A stretch of DNA of 64,000 bases, taken from contig NZ_LMSS01000001.1 of assembly GCF_001429605.1 (NCBI RefSeq), forward strand, positions 125,415 through 189,414, given 5' to 3'. Source of the DNA: Phycicoccus sp. Soil802. Lineage in GTDB: Bacteria; Actinomycetota; Actinomycetes; Actinomycetales; Dermatophilaceae. Position numbers and translations under genes: made by a program. The notes under the pieces were generated by a model that searched no databases, had not been told where the DNA came from, and saw nothing but the letters and a program-made list of their open reading frames with translations. Each line of letters begins with the position of its first letter. Within the stretch, counting starts at the first letter, position 1. This document shows positions 54,140 through 62,873 of this stretch, piece after piece.

Positions 54140-56110
54140 TCAGAGACCGAGGTCGGAGTCGAAGTTGCCGTCCTCGAGCCGGTTCTTCATCGTCGTGAGG
54201 AAGCGGGCCGCATCGGCTCCGTCGACGACGCGGTGGTCGTACGACAGGGCCAGGTAGACCATCGAGCGGACCGCGATGGTCTCGCCACCGTCACCGTCGG
54301 AGACCACGACCGGGCGCTTGACGACCGCGCCGGTGCCGAGGATGGCGACGTTGGGCTGGTTGATGATCGGGGTGTCGAACAATGCCCCGCGGCTGCCGGT
54401 GTTGGTCAGCGTGAAGGTGCCGCCGCCGAGCTCGTCGGGCCCGATCTTGTTGGTGCGGGTGCGCTCGGCGAGGTCGGCGATCTTGCGGGCCAGCCCGGCG
54501 ATGTTGAGGTCGCCGGCGTCCTTGATCACGGGGACGAGGAGGCCGCGTTCGGTGTCGACCGCGACGCCGAGGTTCTCGGTGCCGTGGTAGGTCACCTCGG
54601 TGCCCTCGACGCTGGAGTTGACCGACGGGTGGGCCTTGAGCGCCTCGACGGCAGCCAGCGCGAAGAACGGCAGGAAGCTGAGCTTGGTGCCCTCGCGCTG
54701 CTCGAACTCGGACTTGGCCTTGGCCCGCAGGCGGGCGATCTTGGTGACGTCGACCTCGACCACCGTGGTGAGCTGGGCGGACACCTGCAGCGACTCGACC
54801 ATGCGCTTGGCGATGGTCTGGCGCAGCCGCGACATCTTCTCGGTCGTCCCACGCTTCGGTGAGACGGCGGGGGCGCTGCCGCCGGACGACGACGAGGCCG
54901 CTGCAGGAGCAGCGGCGGGCGCCGCGGCAGCGGGTGCGGCAGCCGGGGCGGCCGCAGCCTCCTGCGCTGCCTTGGCGGCGTCGAGGACGTCCTGCTTGCG
55001 GATCCGGCCACCCACCCCGGTGCCCTTGAGCGACCCGAGGTCGACCTTGTTGTCCGCGGCGAGCTTGCGCACGAGCGGCGTGACGTAGGCCGAGGCATCG
55101 GTCTCGTCCGAGGACGAGGCGGGAGCGGAGCTGGCGGCGGGTGCAGCCGGAGCGGCTGGGGCAGCCGGAGCGGCTGGAGCAGCCGGAGCGGCTGGTGCGG
55201 CTGGTGCGGCCGGAGCAGGTGCCGCCTGCGGTGCCGGCGCCTCCTGCGCGGGGGCCTGCTCGGCGGCGGGCTGCTCAGTGGGCGCCTCCTGGGTGGGTGC
55301 CTCCTGCGCGGGTGCCTCCTGGGAGGGGGCCTCCTGCTGGGCCGGGGCCTCCTGCGCGGGGGCCGAACCCCCACCGGAGCCGCCGATCACGGCCAGGTCG
55401 CCACCGACGGGGACGGTGTCGTCCTCCTGGACGAGGATCTTGGTCAGCGTGCCCGCGACCGGCGACGGGATCTCGGTGTCGACCTTGTCGGTCGAGACCT
55501 CGAGGAGCGGCTCGTCCACGTCGACGTGGTCACCCTCGGCCTTGAGCCACCGGGTGACGGTGCCCTCGGTGACGGACTCGCCCAGGGCCGGCATCGTCAC
55601 GGTCTCGCCACCGGAGGCGCCGGAGTCGGCGCCCGAGTCGGCGGCCGCAGGAGCGGACTGGCCCTGGTCGTCGGAGGACTGGGCCTGCTCGGGCTCGGAC
55701 GTCGCGGCCTGCGGCTCCTGGTCGGTCGAGGGTGCCTCCGGGGCAGGAGCCTCCCCCTGCTGCTCCGACTGCTGCTGCTGGTCCTGCTCGCCCTGGCTGT
55801 CGTCCGGCTGCGCCGGCTCGTCCTGACCGCCCTCCTGCTGAGCGGGCTGGTCGTCGCTCCCGGAGCCCTCGGAGCCGTCGCCGATGACGGCGAGGTCGGC
55901 GCCCACCGGGACGGTGTCGTCCTCCTGGGCGAGGATCTCCTGCAGCACACCGGCCACGGGGGAGGGGATCTCGGTGTCGACCTTGTCGGTCGAGACCTCG
56001 AGGAGCGGCTCGTCAACCGCCACGGTGTCGCCGACGTTCTTCAGCCAGCGCGTCACGGTGCCTTCGGTGACGGACTCACCCAGGGCTGGCATGGTCACGC
56101 GTTCAGACAT
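54140..56110 (-). CDS. sucB: 2-oxoacid dehydrogenase E2 (dihydrolipoamide succinyl/acyltransferase) with two lipoyl domains
   Basis: E2 is the core of the 2-oxoacid dehydrogenase complex. The 656-residue protein has two lipoyl domains (about 1-78 and 170-250), each with the lipoylated Lys in [17 protein letters not shown], long Gln/Glu- and Ala/Pro-rich linkers, an E3-binding domain ([34 protein letters not shown]) and a catalytic domain ending with [14 protein letters not shown]. In actinobacteria this protein serves both pyruvate and 2-oxoglutarate dehydrogenases, so sucB (dlaT) fits but the exact substrate is not decided. LipB and LipA, encoded nearby, build its cofactor. ATG 56110 follows the E3 gene on the same strand. 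Confidence 0.93.
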   Translation of the reverse strand: MSERVTMPALGESVTEGTVTRWLKNVGDTVAVDEPLLEVSTDKVDTEIPSPVAGVLQEILAQEDDTVPVGADLAVIGDGSEGSGSDDQPAQQEGGQDEPAQPDDSQGEQDQQQQSEQQGEAPAPEAPSTDQEPQAATSEPEQAQSSDDQGQSAPAAADSGADSGASGGETVTMPALGESVTEGTVTRWLKAEGDHVDVDEPLLEVSTDKVDTEIPSPVAGTLTKILVQEDDTVPVGGDLAVIGGSGGGSAPAQEAPAQQEAPSQEAPAQEAPTQEAPTEQPAAEQAPAQEAPAPQAAPAPAAPAAPAAPAAPAAPAAPAAPAAPAASSAPASSSDETDASAYVTPLVRKLAADNKVDLGSLKGTGVGGRIRKQDVLDAAKAAQEAAAAPAAAPAAAAPAAAPAAASSSSGGSAPAVSPKRGTTEKMSRLRQTIAKRMVESLQVSAQLTTVVEVDVTKIARLRAKAKSEFEQREGTKLSFLPFFALAAVEALKAHPSVNSSVEGTEVTYHGTENLGVAVDTERGLLVPVIKDAGDLNIAGLARKIADLAERTRTNKIGPDELGGGTFTLTNTGSRGALFDTPIINQPNVAILGTGAVVKRPVVVSDGDGGETIAVRSMVYLALSYDHRVVDGADAARFLTTMKNRLEDGNFDSDLGL

Positions 56111-56200
56111 GTGCCTGTCTCTCCTTGTACTCGTGTTCGCTGGCGGTGCTGCGAGGGTGCGGGTGCTGCTGCGGTGCGGATGGTGCGGCAGTGCGGGCAG

Positions 56201-56231
56201 TGCGGTGGTGCGGTGGTGCGGTGGTGCGGTG
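56201..56231. repeat. 8-bp tandem repeat in the gap between E3 and E2 genes
   Basis: TGCGGTGG is repeated at 56201, 56209 and 56217, with a partial copy at 56225; looser GGTGCGG copies extend back to about 56145. The whole 129-bp gap between lpdA and the E2 gene is a GC-skewed simple sequence with no clear signal other than the E2 ribosome site. Confidence 0.85.
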
Positions 56232-56239
56232 CGCTCGGG

Positions 56240-57631
56240 TCAGCCGTGCGCGTGGAGTGGCTTGCCGGCCAGGGCCAGGTGGGCCTCGCCGAGGGACTCG
56301 TTCTGGGTGGGGTGGGCGTGGATCAGGCTCGCCACGTCGGAGGGCAGGGCCTCCCAGTTGTAGATCAGCTGGGCCTCGCCGACCTGCTCGCCCATCCGGG
56401 CGCCGATCATGTGGACCCCGACCACGGGGCCGTCCTTCTCGCGGACCAGCTTGACGAAGCCCTGGGTCTGCAGGATCTGCGACTTGCCGTTGCCGCCGAG
56501 GTTGTACTCGTAGGTCTCGACCTCGCCGTACTTCTCACCGGCCTGCGCCTCGGTGAGGCCGACCGACGCGATCTCGGGGTCGCAGTAGGTGACCCGGGGG
56601 ATGCCGGTCTCGTCGATCACGGCCGGGGCCAGGCCCGCGATCTCTTCGGCCACGAAGATGCCCTGCGCGAACCCGCGGTGCGCCAGCTGGAGGCCGGGCA
56701 CGATGTCGCCCACGGCATACACCCCGTCGACGCCGGTGCGCAGTCGCTCGTCGGTGGTCACGAAGCCCCGGTCGAGGGTCACCCCGGCCTCGGCGTAGCC
56801 GAGGCCCTCGGTGACCGGACCACGACCGACGGCCACGAGCAGGAGGTCGGCCTCGATGGTGCTGCCGTCCTCGAGGGACACGGAGACGGTGTCACCGGAC
56901 TGGGTCGCCCCGGCGAACTTCACGCCGGTCCTGAAGGCGATCTTGCGCTTGCGGAAGGACCGCTCGAGGGTCTTGGAGATGGCCTCGTCCTCGGCCGCGA
57001 CCAGCCGCGGCAGGGCCTCGACGATGGTCACCTCCGAGCCGAACGACTTGAAGACCGAGGCGAACTCGACGCCGATGACGCCACCGCCGAGGACCACGAC
57101 GCGCGGCGGGACGAAGTCGAGGGCCAGTGCCTGCTCGGACGTCATCACCCGCCCGCCGATCTCGAGGCCGGGGAGCGACTTGGGGTAGGAGCCGGTGGCC
57201 AGGACGACGTTGCGCCCGCGCACCAGTCGGCCGCCGACCTCGACGGTGGAGCGGTCGACCAGGCGTCCGGCGCCCTCGACCAGCTCGACCTTGTGGGCCT
57301 TCGCCAGACCCTGCAGTCCCTTGTAGAGGCGGGCGATCACGCCGTCCTTGTAGGCGTTGACGCCCGACATGTCGATCGACTCGAAGGTCGACTTCACCCC
57401 GAACTGCGCACCCTCGCGGGCGGTGTCGGCGACCTCGGCGGCGTGCAGCAGCGCCTTGGTCGGGATGCACCCGACGTGCAGGCAGGTGCCCCCGAGCTTG
57501 CCCTTCTCGACGAGGGCCACCGTGAGCCCGAGCTCGGCAGCACGGAACGCACATGCGTAGCCGCCACTTCCTCCTCCGAGGATCACCACGTCATACGTGG
57601 TCTCTTCGGTGGTCTCGGCGTCAGCCGACAT
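56240..57631 (-). CDS. lpdA: Dihydrolipoamide dehydrogenase (E3)
   Basis: E3 reoxidises the dihydrolipoyl groups of E2 using FAD and NAD. The 463-residue protein shows the FAD motif DVVILGGGSGGYACAFRAAE, the redox-active disulfide GGTCLHVGCIPTKALL, the NAD motif VVLGGGVIGVEFASVFKSFG, and the C-terminal His-Glu active site (IHAHPTQNESLGEA). ATG 57631 is the start. It heads the transcription unit lpdA-sucB-TIGR01777. The 226-bp gap upstream shows no clear promoter. Confidence 0.96.
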   Translation of the reverse strand: MSADAETTEETTYDVVILGGGSGGYACAFRAAELGLTVALVEKGKLGGTCLHVGCIPTKALLHAAEVADTAREGAQFGVKSTFESIDMSGVNAYKDGVIARLYKGLQGLAKAHKVELVEGAGRLVDRSTVEVGGRLVRGRNVVLATGSYPKSLPGLEIGGRVMTSEQALALDFVPPRVVVLGGGVIGVEFASVFKSFGSEVTIVEALPRLVAAEDEAISKTLERSFRKRKIAFRTGVKFAGATQSGDTVSVSLEDGSTIEADLLLVAVGRGPVTEGLGYAEAGVTLDRGFVTTDERLRTGVDGVYAVGDIVPGLQLAHRGFAQGIFVAEEIAGLAPAVIDETGIPRVTYCDPEIASVGLTEAQAGEKYGEVETYEYNLGGNGKSQILQTQGFVKLVREKDGPVVGVHMIGARMGEQVGEAQLIYNWEALPSDVASLIHAHPTQNESLGEAHLALAGKPLHAHG

Positions 57632-57857
57632 GCTCGCTCCCTTGCGTCGTGTGCATCGGACTTGCGCGTCACCCAGGGGTCGCGGTCAGGTCGTGGCCGG
57701 TCCGGGATCGACACAGAGCATCTTGTCACTGTTTGCACAGCGAGGCGCAAGCAGGTCGGCCGTTGGTCCGCCCGGAGGAAGCCGGCGCGGGAGTCGCCGC
57801 CACCCCGGTGGCCGCGATGGTGCCGGACCACGGCGGTGGTCCCCGTATCGTTGGACC

Positions 57858-58193
57858 ATGGCGTGGTGGAAGCGGGGCGGCAAGCGCTCCATCAAGGGAC
57901 CCTCCGACGGGCCCAACATGGCGGTCGACCAGCAGGCGGTCCGCAAGCACCTCACGGAGTTCGCGCGGAGCCGTCGCGGCGTCGAGGCCTACGTCGAGCC
58001 GCCCACCAACGTCACCGCGACCACCGTCATCCTCATCGCCCACGACGGCGAGTGGACCCGTCGCGCGGCCGGCTCGCGCGACTCCGCGTTCGACCTCGCG
58101 CGCAGCCTCGAGGTGCCCGTCTACGACGTGCTCCAGACCGGTTACCCCAACCGGATGCGCGAGTGGAACTCGCGCCAGCGCAAGAAGCCCTGA
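57858..58193 (+). CDS. Conserved actinobacterial protein (111 residues), function unknown
   Basis: The protein begins MAWWKRGGKRS and contains HLTEFARSRRGVEAYVEPPT, TVILIAHDGEWTRRAA and a C-terminal RSLEVPVYDVLQTGYPNRMR. This resembles a short conserved family of actinobacteria that is sometimes labelled oxidoreductase; no catalytic residues support that. It is soluble with a basic N-terminus. ATG 57858 is divergent from lpdA. A GTATGCCG motif lies 3 bp after the stop (58196). Confidence 0.75.
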   Translation: MAWWKRGGKRSIKGPSDGPNMAVDQQAVRKHLTEFARSRRGVEAYVEPPTNVTATTVILIAHDGEWTRRAAGSRDSAFDLARSLEVPVYDVLQTGYPNRMREWNSRQRKKP

Positions 58194-58313
58194 CCGTATG
58201 CCGCGTGCCGACCCACCGGGTTCTGCGGTGGTGCCCGGCGGTGCGGGGTGCGAGGGTGGGGACACAGACCTGCGGGCCGAACGGCTCGTCCACAGCGAGG
58301 AGCAGGAGGCACC

Positions 58314-58535
58314 ATGGCCAAGTCCGGTGACGCGCGGAAGTCTCGAGAACAGAAGGCCGGAGGGCAGGGACCCAGCGAGGACGTGAAGCGCAAGTTCCGC
58401 GAGGCCCTCGAGAAGAAGCAGGCGCATGCGGGACGGGACGTGTCGGACGACTCCGAGCACGGCAAGGTCGACCACGCCCAGGGCGCGGCCACGAACGCGA
58501 CGCAGCAGATGTTCCGTCGCAAGAGCGGTGGCTGA
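58314..58535 (+). CDS. DUF5302 family small hydrophilic protein
   Basis: A strong CAGGAGG lies four bases before ATG 58314. The 73-residue product is highly charged (MAKSGDARKSREQKAGGQGP, DVKRKFREALEKKQAHAGRD, then QQMFRRKSGG) and matches my recollection of DUF5302, a small actinobacterial protein of unknown role. It is probably disordered or helical. A strong terminator follows at once. Confidence 0.8.
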   Translation: MAKSGDARKSREQKAGGQGPSEDVKRKFREALEKKQAHAGRDVSDDSEHGKVDHAQGAATNATQQMFRRKSGG

Positions 58536-58565
58536 GCCGCCCACCCAGCCCTCGAGATATATCTG

Positions 58566-58602
58566 CCAGAGGGGCCCGTCCGGATCGGACGGGCCCCTCT
58601 GG
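58566..58602. terminator. Strong bidirectional terminator
   Basis: A perfect 17-bp stem (58566-58582 with 58586-58602) with the loop GAT stands between the DUF5302 gene and the convergent leucyl aminopeptidase gene. The remaining 100 bp up to 58707 hold nothing else recognisable. Confidence 0.85.
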
Positions 58603-58707
58603 CGTTGCTGCTGAGCACTTATGGCCGCTGGTGCCGCACGAAACCGCCATGACGCAGTCCCGGTGCGACACCGGAGGCCCGAAGTGGGCGGGTCGGGTGT
58701 CGCCGCG

Positions 58708-60210
58708 TCAGCCGGCGTAGTCCTCGACGAGGGACAACAGGGTGCCCACGCCGTAGCCGGTGGCGCCCTTCGGGGTGTACCCCCAGGCCGACCCGTCGTT
58801 GTACGACGGACCGGCGATGTCGACGTGGGCCCACGGGGTGCCCTCGGTGACGAACTCCTGCAGGAACAGGCCGGCGGTCAGCATCCCGCCCCAGCGCTCG
58901 CCCTTGTGGGCGAGGTCGGCGACACCGGAGTCGAGCTGGCTGCGCAGGTCGGTCGGCAGCGGCATCGGCCAGGAGGCCTCACCGGCCACGTCGGCGGCAG
59001 CACGAACGCGGTCGCGGAAGGCGTCGTCGTTGGCCATGATGCCGGCGACGCGAGCGCCCAGGGCAACCATCTGCGCGCCCGTGAGGGTGGCGATGTCGAC
59101 GATCGCGTCGGGATTGCCCTCGCCGGCGAGGCAGATGCCGTCACCGAGGACCATCCGGCCCTCGGCATCGGTGTCCAGGATCTCGACGGTCGTGCCGTTG
59201 CGCATCGTCACGACGTCGCTGGGGCGCTGGGCGGTCCCGCTCGGCATGTTCTCGGCGAGGCAGAGGTAGCCGGTGACCTTGACCGGCAGCCCGAGCTCGG
59301 CGGCGGCGAACACGGTCGCGGCGACGGCAGCAGCGCCGGCCATGTCGGACTTCATCGTGAGCATGCCGGTGGCCGGCTTGAGGTTGAGGCCGCCGGAGTC
59401 GAACGTGATGCCCTTCCCCACCAGGGCCACGGACCCCTTGGCCTTCGGCGGGTTCCACGTGAGGGTGACCATGCGCGGCGGGTTCACCGAACCCTGGCCG
59501 ACACCGACGATGCCGCCGAAGCCACCCTTCTCGAGGGCCACCTCGTCGAGCACCTTGACGGTGACCTTGGCGCTGGCCGCGGTGTTGCGCGCCTTGACCG
59601 AGTCCGCGAACGACTGCGGGAAGAGCTTGTTCGGCGGGGTGTTGACCAGGTCGCGGGCGTAGGCCTTCGCGTCGGCGAGGACCGCGGCGCGGGTGGCGGC
59701 GGCCTTGACCGGCTTCAGGCGGGCGTCGGAGGTGAGGACCGTGATGGCGGTGACGCCCTTGCCGGCCTTGGCGCTGGGACCCCGCACACCGGCATACCGG
59801 TAGGCGCCGAGGGCGGCGCCCTCGGCCACGGCGGCGACGGACTCGGCACCGGTGGTCGGGAGGGCGAGCGCGACCCGGGCGGCGTTCTTGAGCGAGCGCA
59901 CGGCGGCACCGGCGGCGCGACGCAGCACCTCGTGGTCGAAGGAGGTGGTGCGGGACGTGCCCTTGCCGAGCCCGGTCAGGACCACGCGTGCCGCGGCCAC
60001 ACCGGGCACCCCGGCGATGGTCAGGACCTCCTCGGCGGAGCCGGTCGCCTGCAGTGCGGCGAGCTGGGCGGCGACGTGGGTCGCGGCTCCCCGCGGCAGA
60101 CCGTGGCCGGCGGCCAGGGCGGCCTTGCCGGCGGTCTCGACCGTGGCGAGGACGAGGGCGTCCGCCTTGAGGTCGTGGGCGGGGCGGTCGGACACGTTGA
60201 CGGTGGTCAC
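58708..60210 (-). CDS. pepA: Leucyl aminopeptidase PepA (M17 family)
   Basis: The 500-residue M17 enzyme is a cytoplasmic two-metal aminopeptidase, usually hexameric. The metal-binding signatures are all visible: [31 protein letters not shown] and [12 protein letters not shown]-type motif (here [13 protein letters not shown]). The start is GTG 60210, with AAGGATGA upstream, giving [20 protein letters not shown]. The long open frame continuing upstream to 61743 overlaps gcvT on the other strand and is not coding. It is divergent from gcvT with a 93-bp gap. Confidence 0.95.
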   Translation of the reverse strand: MTTVNVSDRPAHDLKADALVLATVETAGKAALAAGHGLPRGAATHVAAQLAALQATGSAEEVLTIAGVPGVAAARVVLTGLGKGTSRTTSFDHEVLRRAAGAAVRSLKNAARVALALPTTGAESVAAVAEGAALGAYRYAGVRGPSAKAGKGVTAITVLTSDARLKPVKAAATRAAVLADAKAYARDLVNTPPNKLFPQSFADSVKARNTAASAKVTVKVLDEVALEKGGFGGIVGVGQGSVNPPRMVTLTWNPPKAKGSVALVGKGITFDSGGLNLKPATGMLTMKSDMAGAAAVAATVFAAAELGLPVKVTGYLCLAENMPSGTAQRPSDVVTMRNGTTVEILDTDAEGRMVLGDGICLAGEGNPDAIVDIATLTGAQMVALGARVAGIMANDDAFRDRVRAAADVAGEASWPMPLPTDLRSQLDSGVADLAHKGERWGGMLTAGLFLQEFVTEGTPWAHVDIAGPSYNDGSAWGYTPKGATGYGVGTLLSLVEDYAG

Positions 60211-60303
60211 GTAGTCATCCTTCGGGCTGGGGGCGGTGGCACCTGCAAGCGCAGGATAGCCGTGCTGGTGGAGCCGACGGCGGGGGGCGGTAGCGTTCGA
60301 CGC

Positions 60304-61410
60304 ATGAGCGACGCAGCCCTCAAGACCTCGCCCCTGCACGACCGGCACGTGGCCCTCGGCGCCAAGATGGCTGACTTCGGCGGGTGGGAGATGCCGATCG
60401 AGTACCCCGGAGGCGGTGTCGTCCGTGAGCACACGGCAGTGCGTTCGTCCGTCGGCATCTTCGACGTCTCCCACCTCGGCAAGGCGCGGGTCTCGGGGCC
60501 CGGCGCGCGCGAGTTCGTGAACTCCTGCCTGGCCAACGACCTCGGCCGGATCCACGAGGGCAAAGCGCAGTACACCTTGTGCTGCACCGAGTCCGGCGGC
60601 GTCGTCGACGACCTGATCGCCTACCTGCGCAGTGACGAGGACGTCTTCCTCATCCCCAACGCGGCCAACACCGCCCAGGTCGTCGAGCTGCTCGCCGCGG
60701 CCGCACCCGAGGGGCTGACGGTCGAGAACCTGCACGAGGGCTACGGCGTCATCGCCGTCCAGGGCACCAAGAGCGACGAGGTGCTCGACGCGCTGGGCCT
60801 GCCGACCGGGCACGAGTACATGTCCTTCGTCGAGACCGACTGGAACGGCCACCCCGTCATCGTCTGTCGCACCGGCTACACCGGGGAGCGCGGCTACGAG
60901 CTGGTGCCGGCCTGGGAGGTGTCGGCCCAGCTGTGGGACGCCCTCCTCGAGGCCGCCGCGCCGTTCGGCGGGCTGCCCTGTGGTCTCGGCGCGCGCGACA
61001 CCCTGCGCACCGAGATGGGCTACGCGCTGCACGGCAACGAGCTCTCCGTCGACATCACCCCGGTGCAGGCGCGGGTCGGCTGGGCGGTCGGCTGGAAGAA
61101 GGAGTCGTTCTGGGGCAAGGACGCGCTGGTCGCCGAGAAGGCCGCCGGTCCCTCGCGGGTCGCCTGGGGTCTGCTGGCCACGGGTCGAGGGATCCCCCGC
61201 GCGCACTGTGCGGTGAAGGTCGGCGACGAGGTCGTGGGTGAGGTCACCTCCGGCACGTTCAGCCCCACCCTCAAGAACGGCATCGCCCTCGCGCTGCTGG
61301 CACCGTCGGTCGCCGCGGGCGACGAGGTCGTCATCGACGTGCGTGGGCGCGAGGTCGCCGCGACCGTCGTGAAGCCGCCGTTCGTCGAGGTCGACGTCCG
61401 CGAGGCCTGA
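60304..61410 (+). CDS. gcvT: Glycine cleavage system T protein (aminomethyltransferase)
   Basis: GcvT releases ammonia from the lipoyl-bound aminomethyl group and passes the one-carbon unit to tetrahydrofolate. The 368-residue protein has the family motifs [46 protein letters not shown] and [23 protein letters not shown] 60304 is the start. The P and H genes are not adjacent. No glycine riboswitch could be recognised upstream; only a small CCTGC/GCAGG hairpin at 60242-60255. Confidence 0.95.
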   Translation: MSDAALKTSPLHDRHVALGAKMADFGGWEMPIEYPGGGVVREHTAVRSSVGIFDVSHLGKARVSGPGAREFVNSCLANDLGRIHEGKAQYTLCCTESGGVVDDLIAYLRSDEDVFLIPNAANTAQVVELLAAAAPEGLTVENLHEGYGVIAVQGTKSDEVLDALGLPTGHEYMSFVETDWNGHPVIVCRTGYTGERGYELVPAWEVSAQLWDALLEAAAPFGGLPCGLGARDTLRTEMGYALHGNELSVDITPVQARVGWAVGWKKESFWGKDALVAEKAAGPSRVAWGLLATGRGIPRAHCAVKVGDEVVGEVTSGTFSPTLKNGIALALLAPSVAAGDEVVIDVRGREVAATVVKPPFVEVDVREA

Positions 61411-61460
61411 GCGCCGCGAGCGCCACCCGCCGGGGACTCGAGACAGCAGGAGGAGTGGGT

Positions 61461-61967
61461 ATGCCGGGTGCGGACTTCCGCGGCCACACCTACCTCGCAC
61501 GGGTGGAGTGGAGCGGCTCGACCGGCGCGGGCTACCGCGCGTACCCGCGGGCCCACACGGCGTGGATGCCACCGGCGACCGAAGGTTTCGACCTGAGTGC
61601 CGACCCGCACTTCCGCGGTGACCCCGACCTGCCCAACCCCGAGCAGCTGCTGGTGCTGGCGGCGTCCTCGTGCCAGCTGTTGTCCTTCCTCGCGGTGGCC
61701 GCCCGAGGGGGTGTGGACGTGGTCTCCTACGAGGACGACGCAACCGGTGAGATGCCCGACGACCTGGTGCCGCAACGGATCACCCGCATCGTGCTCCGGC
61801 CGCGGGTCCGGGTGGCGCCGCACGGACCCGCGGGCCCCGACGCGGGACCGGTCGACACCGCGACCGTCGAGCGGATGCTGCACGAGGCCCACGAGCAGTG
61901 CTACATCGCCAACTCACTGACCACCGAGGTCGTCGTCGAGCCGCGCATCGAGGTCGCTCGCCGCTGA
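61461..61967 (+). CDS. OsmC family peroxidase-like protein
   Basis: OsmC/Ohr proteins reduce organic hydroperoxides with two Cys residues. The 168-residue protein has a Cys in LLVLAASSCQLLSFLAV and a second in EAHEQCYIANSLTTEVVVEP, the family arrangement. ATG 61461 was chosen because AGGAGG lies seven bases before it; an in-frame GTG two codons earlier is too close to that site. The start codon lies within a GTATGCCG motif (61459-61466). The gene begins 50 bp after gcvT. Confidence 0.9.
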   Translation: MPGADFRGHTYLARVEWSGSTGAGYRAYPRAHTAWMPPATEGFDLSADPHFRGDPDLPNPEQLLVLAASSCQLLSFLAVAARGGVDVVSYEDDATGEMPDDLVPQRITRIVLRPRVRVAPHGPAGPDAGPVDTATVERMLHEAHEQCYIANSLTTEVVVEPRIEVARR

Positions 61968-62003
61968 CGACCGGCTGTCGGTGCCTGCCCCTACGTTCGG
62001 AGC

Positions 62004-62867
62004 ATGAAGTACGGCTTCGTGGTCCCGTTCGCCGATTCGCGCGAGTTCGCGGAGGTGGCAGTCCTCGGGGAGCAGCACGGCTGGGACGCCATCTTCACCT
62101 GGGAGAGCCTCTACGGCGAGCACGCCTGGGTGACCCTGGCCGCAGCGGCGGTGCAGACCTCCCGCATCCGGCTAGGCACCCTCCTGACCCCGGCCTCACG
62201 GCACCGGCCCTGGGACCTCGCCTCGATGGCCGGCTCCGTGGACCGGCTCAGCGGCGGACGCGTCGTGATGTCGGTCGGGCTCGGCGCGCTGCACTCGGGC
62301 TGGACCCGGTTCGAGCCCGACGAGGGCCGTGCCGTGCGGGCCCGCAAGCTCGACGAGTCGCTGACGGTCTACCGCGGGTTGCTCTCGGGTGCGCCGTTCA
62401 CGTTCGACGGCACCTACTACCCGGTGGGGCCGGAGGGGGCCGACGCCCCACCGACGCCGGCGCCCCCGCCCCAGCGCCCGCACCCACCGGTGTGGGTGGT
62501 CGGAGCCTACCTGCCGGGCCGGGAGCGGCAGCCCTCGCTGGAGCGCGCGGCCCGGTGGCAGGGCGTCCTGCCGACGGTCGCGGTGCCCGACGCGAAGCCG
62601 GGCAGCCCGCACCTCACCCTCGGCTCGGTCGGCGAGGCGCTGGGCGTCCTGCGCGGCCTGCGCGAGGAGTCGGGTCTGTCCTGGGACGGCTACGACGTCG
62701 TCATCGAGGGCGACAGCACCGGTGAGTTCGTGAAGTCGGCGGGCACCCCGGCGCAGTGGGCGGGCATCGGCGCGACCTGGTGGGTCGAGAGCTGGTGGAG
62801 CGTGGAGCCGGGCGCCGACGGGCTGGCCGAGATCCGGCGCCGGGTCCAGGCCGGCCCACCGGTCTAG
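62004..62867 (+). CDS. LLM class oxidoreductase (luciferase-like, possibly F420-dependent)
   Basis: The 287-residue TIM-barrel protein has the luciferase-like motifs EVAVLGEQHGWDAIFTWESL, RIRLGTLLTPASRHRPWDLA, SGGRVVMSVGLGALHSGWTR and a Pro-rich loop before PVWVVGAYLPGRERQPSLER. Members use FMN or F420; actinobacterial proteins of this type are often F420-dependent, but the cofactor and substrate cannot be fixed. It starts at ATG 62004 and its end is close to the convergent transporter gene. Confidence 0.88.
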   Translation: MKYGFVVPFADSREFAEVAVLGEQHGWDAIFTWESLYGEHAWVTLAAAAVQTSRIRLGTLLTPASRHRPWDLASMAGSVDRLSGGRVVMSVGLGALHSGWTRFEPDEGRAVRARKLDESLTVYRGLLSGAPFTFDGTYYPVGPEGADAPPTPAPPPQRPHPPVWVVGAYLPGRERQPSLERAARWQGVLPTVAVPDAKPGSPHLTLGSVGEALGVLRGLREESGLSWDGYDVVIEGDSTGEFVKSAGTPAQWAGIGATWWVESWWSVEPGADGLAEIRRRVQAGPPV

Positions 62868-62873
62868 GGGCCG

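Noticed and set aside
60211-60303. Glycine riboswitch upstream of gcvT
   Set aside because: The 93-bp gap is too short and lacks the tandem aptamer core; only a minor hairpin is present.
1951-61466. GTATGCCG as a KOPS- or Chi-like polar signal
   Set aside because: The two orientations occur about equally on the same strand across 64 kb (19 to 15 by eye), whereas polar signals are strongly skewed within a replichore arm.
58708-61743. A 1011-codon minus-strand gene including the leucyl aminopeptidase
   Set aside because: The extension beyond 60210 lies opposite gcvT and the OsmC gene; the aminopeptidase start is supported by a ribosome site and normal family length.
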